From NCBI GenBank assembly GCA_947642745.1, contig CANRTU010000008.1, positions 1 through 64,000 of the forward strand: a DNA stretch of 64,000 nt, in the 5' to 3' direction. Origin of the DNA: an uncultured Eubacterium sp. Its GTDB lineage: Bacteria; Bacillota; Clostridia; Lachnospirales; Lachnospiraceae. Positions 17,905 to 25,211 of this stretch are shown here, one piece after another. The translations under genes and the position numbers were made by a program. Position 1 is the stretch's first letter; each line of letters begins with the position of its first letter. Under the pieces are notes generated by a model. That model worked only from the letters and a program-made list of their open reading frames with translations. It was not told the origin of the DNA and did no database searches.

Positions 17905-18786
17905 TTACTCTCTATTTTTCCGGTACCGGGACTGTTTTCCTGTTCCGCCTTCCACGACTCCCTGCGCACATACGGCACAGCTGACAGTCCTGACAATACA
18001 GAACAGATCAGTCAGAAACGCCAGACAGCCACCCTCACGCAGCCTCCGGACATACTGTCCGTCCAGTGCGGCTTTCTCCTTAATTCCCAGTTCATCCCTG
18101 CCATAAATCTGCGCCCAGCCAGTAAGGCCCGGCAGTACGTCATTGGCTCCATATCTGTCCCGTTCAGCCACCAGATCTTCCTGATTCCACAATGCGGGCC
18201 TTGGGCCGGTCAGACTCATATTCCCGGCAAATACATCCCAGAGCTGGGGCAGTTCATCCAGACTGTACCGGCGCAGAAACCGTCCGGTACGGGTCAGATA
18301 TTGTTCAGGAGCAGACAGCATATGGGTGGGAATCTCATGAGGCGCACTGGTTTTCATGGAACGGAATTTATGTAACAGAAAATACGTCTTATTTTTTCCT
18401 ACCCGTCTCTGTGTAAAAAATACCGGTCCCGGATCATCCAGGAAGACAGCCAGTCCAATCAGTATAAAAACAGGCGCCAGCGTCACCAGTCCCACAAAAG
18501 ACAATACCTGATCCATCATGCGCTTTCCCCTGCGTTCGTAGAAAGAAAGCCTGTGACCGTTATTCTCTCTGCCCTGACGGACATGCGGCTGTCTGCGGCT
18601 GGTATTCTTTCTGCCCTGACAATCAGGCTGTCTGCGGCTGGTATTTTCTCTGCCCTGACAGACATCCGGATAAAAATATCCGCCGCCTGTATCCCTGTCA
18701 TTATTCTGTCTTTTCGCATATACAGACACCCCTGCCAGCAAACCGGTTATAACAGCTATTACAACGCCCTTTTTTCTGCCTTTCAT
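17905..18786 (-). CDS. Initiating polyprenyl-phosphate sugar-1-phosphate transferase
   Basis: A 293-aa protein. Residues from about 86 form the bacterial sugar transferase domain: KRMMDQVLSFVGLVTLAPVF (membrane hairpin), FTQRRVGKNKTYFLLHKFRSM, RRYSLDELPQLWDVFAGNMSLTGPRP and LPGLTGWAQIYGRD. This enzyme class moves a sugar-1-phosphate onto undecaprenyl phosphate, starting repeat-unit assembly. It is the first gene of the operon. Unusually, about 85 residues precede the catalytic domain: a membrane segment (residues 8-24) and then near-repeats of the type QGRENTSRRQP, encoded by a 39-42 bp tandem repeat. The family usually lacks this extension. Confidence 0.88.
   Translation of the reverse strand: MKGRKKGVVIAVITGLLAGVSVYAKRQNNDRDTGGGYFYPDVCQGRENTSRRQPDCQGRKNTSRRQPHVRQGRENNGHRLSFYERRGKRMMDQVLSFVGLVTLAPVFILIGLAVFLDDPGPVFFTQRRVGKNKTYFLLHKFRSMKTSAPHEIPTHMLSAPEQYLTRTGRFLRRYSLDELPQLWDVFAGNMSLTGPRPALWNQEDLVAERDRYGANDVLPGLTGWAQIYGRDELGIKEKAALDGQYVRRLREGGCLAFLTDLFCIVRTVSCAVCAQGVVEGGTGKQSRYRKNRE
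18561..18669 (-). repeat. In-frame 39-42 bp tandem repeat in sugar transferase gene
   Basis: Three units of 42, 39 and 28 bp (18561-18602, 18603-18641, 18642-18669) share TCTGCCCTGAC and GGCTGTCTGCGGCTGG. Unit lengths are multiples of three, so copy-number change would lengthen or shorten the basic linker without shifting the frame. Confidence 0.8.
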
Positions 18787-19284
18787 CCGTATTCATCACT
18801 TTCTTTCATATGATATCCTGTTATTTGTGCGCCTATTGTTACCGGAAACATGCGTTTTGCCTGATTTGCGGCATGGCTTCGCCATACATACTCACAAAAG
18901 GCCGCCAGTTGTGCCGCTTTGCGCCATGCTTTCATAACAGACTTCTTCCACAGGATCACTATTTCTGTGAAATGATCTGCTCTTTTTGTCCTATTCCCAC
19001 CGGTTCATGTGCCCATGCTTCACAAACCGTCTGAAATAATCCTGTCTGTGCTGTCTTTATACAGTCAGCCGGAAGACTGCCTGTCCTGTGGCTTTCGCCT
19101 GCCTGTGCAGGTGTTCCGTGCCTTTTACATAATTCCTGAAACTGGAACGGAAACAGGATGAGCGCATCCTGTCTGTATCACCACACAGATTTACATCCCG
19201 CCAGCCCGGAGTCTGTCTGAAAAACATTGCCGTGATCCTCATTCCCCGCTTTGTGCCCTAAAGGGCATGATATAACCTGAAGGG
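18787..19284 (-). other. Long untranslated leader of the polysaccharide operon
   Basis: About 500 bp between the promoter-proximal iterons and the first gene, with no convincing ORF. It contains a stem-loop with arms ACAGGATG (19153-19160) and CATCCTGT (19165-19172), and a GTGCCCTAAAGGGCAT palindrome near 19253-19270 that belongs to a dispersed motif seen elsewhere in the window. Long leaders are common in Firmicute capsule operons and often carry antitermination signals; no LoaP-type signal could be identified by eye. Confidence 0.5.
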
Positions 19285-19362
19285 CATGATTTTCACTGAT
19301 GCTCATGATTTTCACTGATGCTCATGATTTTCACTGATGCTCATATAATTTTCACTGATGCG
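19285..19362 (-). repeat. Four 19-bp iterons behind the polysaccharide promoter
   Basis: CATGATTTTCACTGATGCT occurs three times head to tail (19285-19303, 19304-19322, 19323-19341), followed by a 21-bp variant (19342-19362). On the transcribed minus strand they begin right after the -10 box, so they lie at the transcription start and in the leader. They look like an operator array or RNA element; the adjacent XRE regulator is a candidate binder. Confidence 0.8.
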
Positions 19363-19365
19363 CAT

Positions 19366-19394
19366 CATATACACGAACGAAATAAATTTTTCAA
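19366..19394 (-). promoter_or_regulatory. Promoter of the polysaccharide operon
   Basis: On the minus strand TTGAAA (19394-19389), a 17-bp spacer and TATATG (19371-19366). It lies directly after the XRE gene's stop codon and just before the iterons. Confidence 0.6.
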
Positions 19395-19409
19395 AAACGC
19401 TCCTGTGCA

Positions 19410-19748
19410 TCATGCTTCACTCATAATTTCAGCCACGGACTTCATAATTTTTGTATACATCATATAACTGTCCGCATCTTTTTTTGACTTTGACGTATCC
19501 CACATGCCGGACAGCCCGGCTTCCGTCGGCTGGAGAATGCCCCAGAGCAGTTCATCCGCCTTTACTTCCAGCGCCTGACAGATTCCGGCAAATGTATCCA
19601 GACTCATCACTCTGGTTCCCCGCTCAATATGTCCCAGAAAGGACATGCTGATCCCGCATTTCTGCGCCAGCGTTCCCTGGGACCAGCCTTTCGCTTTTCT
19701 TACCTGACGGATTCTTTGCCCGATTTTGTTATAATCCGTTTTCCCCAT
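19410..19748 (-). CDS. XRE-family helix-turn-helix regulator
   Basis: A 112-aa protein. Residues 5-62 form a Cro/CI-type HTH: IGQRIRQVRKAKGWSQGTLAQKCGISMSFLGHIERG, then MSLDTFAGICQALEVKADELL. The C-terminal 40 residues are unassigned. The ATG at 19748 (AGGTG at 6 bp) is preferred to a GTG at 19757. It lies on the same strand directly upstream of the polysaccharide promoter, the classical place for a capsule-locus regulator. Control of that operon, through the iterons or the 25-bp palindromes upstream, is an inference. Confidence 0.87.
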   Translation of the reverse strand: MGKTDYNKIGQRIRQVRKAKGWSQGTLAQKCGISMSFLGHIERGTRVMSLDTFAGICQALEVKADELLWGILQPTEAGLSGMWDTSKSKKDADSYMMYTKIMKSVAEIMSEA

Positions 19749-19884
19749 ATCCCACACCTGCCTTCCGGCCCGTACAAAAAACTGCTACTTTCCACTGACA
19801 GATCCATACCATTGTGTATCCTGCGTCCGGTATCATGTATCCGTTATGGGAAACTGCCAGCTTTTAAACTATATTTCATTTCAG

Positions 19885-19909
19885 ATAACATTTTATACAG
19901 AAATGTTAT
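19885..19909 (-). promoter_or_regulatory. 25-bp palindrome, copy 1
   Basis: Perfect 9-bp arms ATAACATTT (19885-19893) and AAATGTTAT (19901-19909) around TATACAG. It lies about 140 bp upstream of the XRE gene start. It matches copy 2 at 20182-20206 in the opposite orientation at 22 of 25 positions, and two of the three differences are a compensating pair. Confidence 0.65.
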
Positions 19910-19920
19910 GTATCACGTCT

Positions 19921-19990
19921 GAAGTCACCTCCGCAGGGCGATCCTTCCGTAGGGTTATTATTTTACAGGACGCTCTTTCCTATAAGATAA
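19921..19990. repeat. Partial copy of structured repeat family B
   Basis: A fragment sharing GGGCGATCC, GGACGCTCTTTCCTATAAG and the AGATAAAAAA end with the family B elements at 29832-30083 and 62569-62700. It abuts the terminator hairpin at 19996-20034. Confidence 0.6.
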
Positions 19991-20034
19991 AAAAAGACGG
20001 ATTACAGACCACCACCGGTTATCTGTAATCCGTC
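19991..20034 (-). terminator. Terminator in the gene-poor region upstream of the XRE gene
   Basis: A 13-bp perfect stem (GACGGATTACAGA 19996-20008; TCTGTAATCCGTC 20022-20034), followed on the minus strand by seven T. It ends a minus-strand transcript that comes from 20.04-20.8 kb, where the only ORF I can see is the small one at 20265-20411. Confidence 0.75.
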
Positions 20035-20181
20035 TGAAAGCAGGCATTCCCAATCAGATATATTTATATTTTGTATATTTTATATAAAGTTATGTTCTTT
20101 CTGGCATAATGTTTTGGCTATTTATTCTGATTTTTATCTTGCAGTTGCAAAAAGAAGAAAAATAGTATAAAATACTTTCAG

Positions 20182-20206
20182 ACAACATTTCTGTATAAAT
20201 TGTTGT
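20182..20206 (+). promoter_or_regulatory. 25-bp palindrome, copy 2
   Basis: Imperfect palindrome with arms ACAACA and TGTTGT around a shared core ATTTCTGTATAAA. It is related to copy 1 at 19885-19909. Relative to copy 1, position 2 (T to C) and position 24 (A to G) change together, keeping the arms paired. Confidence 0.6.
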
Positions 20207-20264
20207 ATAAAAGCATTCTATTTTTCAGGAACTTATTTTAATTTCTTTCTTAAATCCGTTTTTT

Positions 20265-20411
20265 TCATCTGCAGAATTTCCAGAAATGGTTCCATTGCCT
20301 AATCCGGAGCTGCAATCCGCACCCATAACAGTAAACTTCTAAAACAGATGCTGTATTTCCGATTAAAAACAGCGGAATCAAAATCCCCCCCCCCGTATGA
20401 TACAAACTCAT
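20265..20411 (-). CDS. Possible 48-aa phase-variable small ORF with poly-G
   Basis: ATG at 20411 opens MSLYHTGGGILIPLFLIG and continues for 48 codons to a TGA at 20265. The GGG codons are part of ten consecutive G (20385-20394), 16 bases after the ATG start, the usual position for a switching tract. With ten G the frame is open; eleven would give a different 37-residue peptide and nine a stop within three codons. AGGA lies 4 bp before the ATG. The middle is hydrophobic and could span a membrane. The minus-strand terminator at 19996-20034 fits a short transcript. No homology was recognised, and chance is possible. Confidence 0.35.
   Translation of the reverse strand: MSLYHTGGGILIPLFLIGNTASVLEVYCYGCGLQLRIRQWNHFWKFCR
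20385..20394 (-). repeat. Poly-G(10) tract beside the polysaccharide regulator
   Basis: Ten C on the + strand in an otherwise gene-poor stretch. It is the third such tract in the window; the other two interrupt polysaccharide genes. Confidence 0.85.
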
Positions 20412-20616
20412 CTGTTCCTGGAAATAAATTTCCTGATATTTCACTGTGTCATGATACCGTGGTCAAAAGGTTATTCGTAAAACTATTGTACTATTTGTCA
20501 GTAAATTGTGTGCATATTTACAATATTTCACATCATTATTTGATCAAATCTGATAAGCAATTTTGCCTCAATTAAAACAATTTTAGTTTCATCCGGCTTT
20601 TGACCCGTCATCATAA

Positions 20617-20644
20617 CATTGTGATATTTCAGGCTTTCACAATG
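20617..20644. promoter_or_regulatory. Inverted repeat CATTGTGA-N12-TCACAATG
   Basis: Perfect 8-bp arms (20617-20624 and 20637-20644) separated by 12 bp, in the gap between the M50 peptidase gene and the XRE region. It could be an operator or stem-loop; no regulator can be assigned. Confidence 0.45.
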
Positions 20645-20733
20645 CGAACGAAAACTCCCATATAACAACAGATAAAAATGTGATCCTGCTGGTGTGGCTG
20701 TGAAAGAAGTTTCCCGGGATTCTTTCAGAAACT

Positions 20734-20790
20734 ATCATGCCCTTCAGGGTATATCATGCCCTTCAGGGTATATCATGCCCTTCAGGGTAC
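20734..20790. repeat. Three tandem copies of a 19-bp family A motif
   Basis: ATCATGCCCTTCAGGGTAT occurs three times in a row (20734-20752, 20753-20771, 20772-20790). Each unit contains the CCCTTCAGGG near-palindrome that also appears in the family A elements at 47.5, 49.4, 57.8 and 60.5 kb, and at 19.26 kb in inverse orientation. Confidence 0.8.
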
Positions 20791-20847
20791 AATGCGTGTG
20801 TTTAAGACACGTTCTAAAGCGCCTGCCGCATCATTTTGTTGAATAAA

Positions 20848-22011
20848 TCAAATATCATTTATTACATTTTTACACGATTTGTTATAAATGTTTTCAGCAA
20901 GCGCTATCAGTTCCCGTTCTGAGCCGGCTTCGGCGGGATATGGATACACTGCCGCGTTTTTTTCAAACAATGTCCTGATCTGTTCCGCTTTTGCGGTATC
21001 CTTCTGCCCCAGCAGGGCATATGTGTATGCAGTCCGCAGTATGGGCAGATAATTTTTCATCGTCTTCATTAACCGGACCTGATCCCTGGTCATCATGCCC
21101 TCCAAAACTTCCTGACGGTTTTGTCCGGTCAGTTCCACATACATGCGGTCGCAGATCATCAGATGCCGGTGGAGGCTTACAATCCCGCTGTCAATCTTTA
21201 AAAGGCGCTCCATCAGCTGATCCGCCCCGGCAAACCGCATCCCATCCATCAGACGTCCGGCGGCAAGCACCCCCTGCACCGCCACCATACTGTTTTTCAT
21301 ATCTTCATCTGACGGCACGGCAAACCATTCATCCGGCATATCCTTCAAACGGACGCCGTCCGTAATCAGGCTGTTCACTTTCATCTGCATCCAGAAGCCA
21401 TACTGCGCTTTACGGCTGCGGCTCAGTGACAAAGCGTTGTATCCGTCATTATCCACCATTCCCATATGCATCGGGATACCGTTGAGGGCCGCAAACATAA
21501 ATCCGGTCAGCGCAAAAATCTGTGCCGCCAGTGCCGGAAACGATCCCTTTTCACAAACAAAGTAAAACGCTGTGGCTGCCATCCCCGCAGCCGCATTCAT
21601 TACCGGCCCGCCAAAATTATACAACATGACCGGAATCGTGCCATTTTTAAAATCCGGCGGCGCCATCAGACACTGTCCGCCGGTACCCGCAAGCGAAAAT
21701 CTGCGAAATTCCAGCTTACCATGTTCTTTGATCCACATAAAACTGAATATACGAAAGGAACAGAACCGGTATCCTGTTAACATGCCGGCGGCCATATGGC
21801 CCGCTTCATGAATCACAACCTGTATAAGCACCGACAGATACAGCGCCAGAATCAGGAACGCCAGTATAAACAGACGCTCAGACAAAGATTTTCCTTTACC
21901 GGTTTCCATCAGATACCATCCTGCCGCAAACCCGCAGACGCCGCCAGCCGCCAGAAAGCCCGCTTTGACAGGCAGACTCTGCCATACATTTTTCCGCTTT
22001 TTCTGATTCAT
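20848..22011 (-). CDS. M50 (site-2 protease-like) membrane metallopeptidase
   Basis: A 387-aa protein with several membrane segments in the first 170 residues and the zinc motif HEAGHMAAG (HExxH) around residue 67. NGIPMHMGMVDNDGYNA (around residue 194) holds the downstream Asp region where family members have the third zinc ligand. The C-terminal 200 residues are soluble and helical, possibly TPR-like (TYALLGQKDTAKAEQIRTLF). Such enzymes cut membrane-bound substrates. GGAGGA lies 5 bp before the ATG. The substrate is unknown. Confidence 0.75.
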   Translation of the reverse strand: MNQKKRKNVWQSLPVKAGFLAAGGVCGFAAGWYLMETGKGKSLSERLFILAFLILALYLSVLIQVVIHEAGHMAAGMLTGYRFCSFRIFSFMWIKEHGKLEFRRFSLAGTGGQCLMAPPDFKNGTIPVMLYNFGGPVMNAAAGMAATAFYFVCEKGSFPALAAQIFALTGFMFAALNGIPMHMGMVDNDGYNALSLSRSRKAQYGFWMQMKVNSLITDGVRLKDMPDEWFAVPSDEDMKNSMVAVQGVLAAGRLMDGMRFAGADQLMERLLKIDSGIVSLHRHLMICDRMYVELTGQNRQEVLEGMMTRDQVRLMKTMKNYLPILRTAYTYALLGQKDTAKAEQIRTLFEKNAAVYPYPAEAGSERELIALAENIYNKSCKNVINDI

Positions 22012-22104
22012 TCATTTCCTCCCGATGATCCGGCAGCCGGCACAAACAGACCCATGATGTCAGCTGTCCCGGATCTTTTGGATATCTGCATACCGTTTTT
22101 ATCC

Positions 22105-22596
22105 TTATTGTCTGCCCGTACTTCCAAACCCGCCCCGGTCCTGGTTTTCCAGCTGCTGTACTTCTTCAAATACGAGCCGGGGCTGATGTCTTTGAATCCG
22201 GAACTGGCAGATCCGGTCGTTGACCTGTATATGGGTATCACGGACAGCCAGTACCGGCATACGCCAGATATCATTGTCCCCGCAATATGTCTCATCAATG
22301 ACGCCCATATGATTTGTCTGTATAATTCCAAAACTTTTATAGGCAGAGCTTCTTGGCACCAGAACTGCCTCATAGCCTGCCGGCAGCTGGATGGATACGC
22401 CCAGACTGATCAGGCGGAACTCCCCTTTTTTCAGCTGTACATCCTCTGCGCTGCGCAGATCAACCCAGTCGCTTTTACCATCAATATAGGCAAGACGCTG
22501 TATTTCTTCTGAATGATACTTCACCCGGATGACTTCTTTTTGATTATTCCCCGGTTCATTTACCCGGTTATCCCCCGGACCGGCATACCGCTCCAT
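22105..22596 (-). CDS. dut: dUTP diphosphatase (dUTPase), trimeric type
   Basis: A 163-aa protein with the five dUTPase motifs in order: WVDLRSAED (motif 1), VPRSSAYKSFGI (motif 2), NHMGVIDETYCGDNDIW (motif 3, with the catalytic Asp), NDRICQFRI (motif 4) and RGGFGSTG at the C-terminus (motif 5). It hydrolyses dUTP to dUMP and PPi, limiting uracil in DNA. About 25 residues at the N-terminus precede the conserved domain; the ATG at 22596 has GGAGG at 6 bp. An internal GTG before KYHSEE is a possible shorter start. Confidence 0.87.
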   Translation of the reverse strand: MERYAGPGDNRVNEPGNNQKEVIRVKYHSEEIQRLAYIDGKSDWVDLRSAEDVQLKKGEFRLISLGVSIQLPAGYEAVLVPRSSAYKSFGIIQTNHMGVIDETYCGDNDIWRMPVLAVRDTHIQVNDRICQFRIQRHQPRLVFEEVQQLENQDRGGFGSTGRQ

Positions 22597-22695
22597 GTTT
22601 TTCCTCCATTTCTGTTTCGCAAACCCCCGGAAAAATCCCGGTTACAGTTCTCCTGGCTAAGTCATTTTATCCCTTATAACCTGCCGGATATTTTC

Positions 22696-24948
22696 CTACC
22701 GCTTTACACCTTTCGTATCACGGCTGCCTGTGCGCAGCCTGTTTAACACAACCTCATTTTCTCCAGAATATGCGATGATATCCCCACAGTTTCCGTCAAA
22801 GAGATACATATTCGTAAGCCGGTCCGCCGGCGCCAGCCGTATGCCCCGCACGCCTATGGCAGTCTTTTTCTTCTCAGGTACGGATGCGGCTTCAATCCGC
22901 AAAAACATTCCTTTTTCTGACTGCATGACCAGGCTCCCGCTGTCTGTTTCCTTTAACTCCTGTATAAAAATAACTTCATCTTCTTCCTGCAGCTTTGTGG
23001 ACGCCGTAGTACGTTTCGATACGTCAAATTCACTGCCCGCCACGACTTTTATCATACCGGATGCAGTGCCAAACAACAGTTTTTTGTCCATAATGGCGCC
23101 CAGTACCGCCAGATAAACCATCTCTTCCCTGCTGCTGTCATAATTACTGACATTGTCAACAGGCTGGCCTTTGTCCCGGAATTTTCCGTAAGGCAGATCC
23201 AGCACTTTCATCATATGCAGCTGGCCTTTATTTGTAAAAATGCAGATACGGTCTGTATTTTTGCAGGGCAGAATCATCCTGTTTTCACTGTCCGCGGCTT
23301 CCTTATTGCGTTCATAGACCGCTACATCAATCGTTCTGGCATAACCAAACCGGTCCATCAGAAAGACGACTTCTTTTTCCTCAATCTGTTTTTCCACATA
23401 GACGGCTTCCTCCAGATTGGCCAGTTCCGTACGTCTTGGCAGGGCGTATGCTTTTTTAAAAGCAGTCAGTTCTTTGATAATGACTTTTGCCATGGTGTCA
23501 CGATTTGAAAGAATATCTTCGTACAATGCGATATTTTTCAGCGTGGCATCGTGTTCTTTTAACAGTGCCTCAATTTCCAGCCCGATAAGCCGGTAGAGGC
23601 GCATTTCCAGAATCGCTGTTGCCTGGCGTTCCGTAAAATGAAGCCTGGCAGCCAGCTTTTTAGAACTTTCCTTACGGAATTTAATGTTTTTTGTCTCTCC
23701 CTGCATCAGGCATTTCTTTGCGTCTTTTATATTCCTGCTGCCTCTTAAAATCTCAATAATCAGGTCGATCACGTCGCAGGCTTCGATCAGCCCTTCCTGG
23801 ATTTCTTTCTTTTCCAGCTCCTTTGCCAGCAGCGTATTATATTTGCGGGTAGCCAGTTCATACTGAAACTCCACATGGTGACGGATCAACGGTATGATAC
23901 CCATGGTCTCCGGCCTGCCGTTTGCCACTGCCAGCATATTGACGCCAAAAGTATCTTCCAGTTTTGTCTTTTTATATAGAAGGTTGCACAGATTATCCAT
24001 ATCTGCGCCTTTGCGCAGCTCCAGCACAATACGGATTCCTTCTTTGGAAGACTGGTTGGAAATGTCCACAATATCGCTGGTCTTTTTCGTCTCCACCAGC
24101 GTATAGACATCATTCAGAAATTTCCCAATACCGGCGCCGATCATCGTATAAGGAATTTCCGTAATCACAAGACGGTCTTTGCCGCCTTTTCCCTTTTCTA
24201 CTTCCACCCTGCCCCGCAGCCTGATCTTTCCCATGCCGGTAGAATAGATTGCGTGCAGTTCCTTCTGGCTGGTCACGATACCGCCGGTAGGAAAGTCCGG
24301 CCCTTTGATATATTTCATCATCTCTGCGGTGTTCATATCCGGATGTTTCATATAGGCAATAACCCCGTCGATCACCTCGCCAAAATTGTGGGGCGGAATA
24401 CTGGTGACCATGCCTACGGCAATGCCTTCTGCGCCGTTAATCAGTATATTTGGCACTTTCACCGGCAGCACCAGCGGTTCTTTTTCCGTCTCGTCAAAAT
24501 TCGGGATAAAGTCCACCACATCTTTATCCAGATCCGCCAGATATGCCTCCTGCGTAATTTTTTTCAGCCGTGCTTCCGTATAACGCATGGCGGCGGCGCC
24601 GTCTCCTTCAATGGAGCCAAAATTTCCATGGCCGTCCACCAGCGGCAGGCCCTTCTTAAAGTCCTGGGCCAGAACCACCAGCGCTTCATAAATAGAGCTG
24701 TCGCCGTGGGGATGATATTTACCCATCGTATCGCCCACAATACGGGCGCACTTGCGGTACGGCCGGTCATAACGTATCCCCAGCTCGTACATGTCATACA
24801 GCGTCCGGCGCTGCACCGGTTTTAATCCGTCCCGCACATCCGGCAGCGCCCTTGCGATAATAACGCTCATGGCATAATCAATATAAGACTTTTGCATAAT
24901 CTCGGAGTATTCCGTCCGGATCAGGCGCTCTTGTGTCTCTGTCTGCAT
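22696..24948 (-). CDS. parC: DNA topoisomerase IV subunit A (ParC-like)
   Basis: A 750-aa type IIA topoisomerase A subunit. The catalytic Tyr is in AAMRYTEARL, and the quinolone pocket reads HPHGDSSIYEAL, with Ser and Glu at the usual resistance positions, i.e. the wild-type ParC pattern. The C-terminal domain lacks a clear GyrA-box (QRRGGKG), which supports topoisomerase IV rather than gyrase. It decatenates daughter chromosomes together with the ParE-like subunit encoded 260 bp upstream. ATG 24948 has AAAGGA at 7 bp and is preferred over 24963. The 248-bp gap to parE shows no gene. Confidence 0.88.
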   Translation of the reverse strand: MQTETQERLIRTEYSEIMQKSYIDYAMSVIIARALPDVRDGLKPVQRRTLYDMYELGIRYDRPYRKCARIVGDTMGKYHPHGDSSIYEALVVLAQDFKKGLPLVDGHGNFGSIEGDGAAAMRYTEARLKKITQEAYLADLDKDVVDFIPNFDETEKEPLVLPVKVPNILINGAEGIAVGMVTSIPPHNFGEVIDGVIAYMKHPDMNTAEMMKYIKGPDFPTGGIVTSQKELHAIYSTGMGKIRLRGRVEVEKGKGGKDRLVITEIPYTMIGAGIGKFLNDVYTLVETKKTSDIVDISNQSSKEGIRIVLELRKGADMDNLCNLLYKKTKLEDTFGVNMLAVANGRPETMGIIPLIRHHVEFQYELATRKYNTLLAKELEKKEIQEGLIEACDVIDLIIEILRGSRNIKDAKKCLMQGETKNIKFRKESSKKLAARLHFTERQATAILEMRLYRLIGLEIEALLKEHDATLKNIALYEDILSNRDTMAKVIIKELTAFKKAYALPRRTELANLEEAVYVEKQIEEKEVVFLMDRFGYARTIDVAVYERNKEAADSENRMILPCKNTDRICIFTNKGQLHMMKVLDLPYGKFRDKGQPVDNVSNYDSSREEMVYLAVLGAIMDKKLLFGTASGMIKVVAGSEFDVSKRTTASTKLQEEDEVIFIQELKETDSGSLVMQSEKGMFLRIEAASVPEKKKTAIGVRGIRLAPADRLTNMYLFDGNCGDIIAYSGENEVVLNRLRTGSRDTKGVKR

Positions 24949-25211
24949 ACAATTTCCTTTCATTTATATAAAACCAGACCATTCCGCTTTCCCCGGATAC
25001 GCCTGAAGAACATATCTTAAAACAATATCTGACAGGACGCCGGCGCACGGGTAATTTCTGCCCTGGTATATCATTCCCGGTAAGAAGATTGACTGGCAGG
25101 CAGTCTCTGGTCCGCCGGAGCATATCTTAAACATACTTTTCTTAAAAAAATACGGCATACAAGGCGTACAGGCCACGAAAAAAACGCTCTGGTCTGTAAC
25201 AGTATCTGTAA

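Noticed and set aside
18787-19409. Small ORF 19057-19242 in the capsule leader
   Set aside because: No ribosome binding site, no recognisable sequence, and it lies in a leader with stem-loops and repeats.
22008-22373. 121-codon minus-strand frame overlapping dut
   Set aside because: Shifted frame of the dUTPase gene, whose own frame carries all five family motifs.
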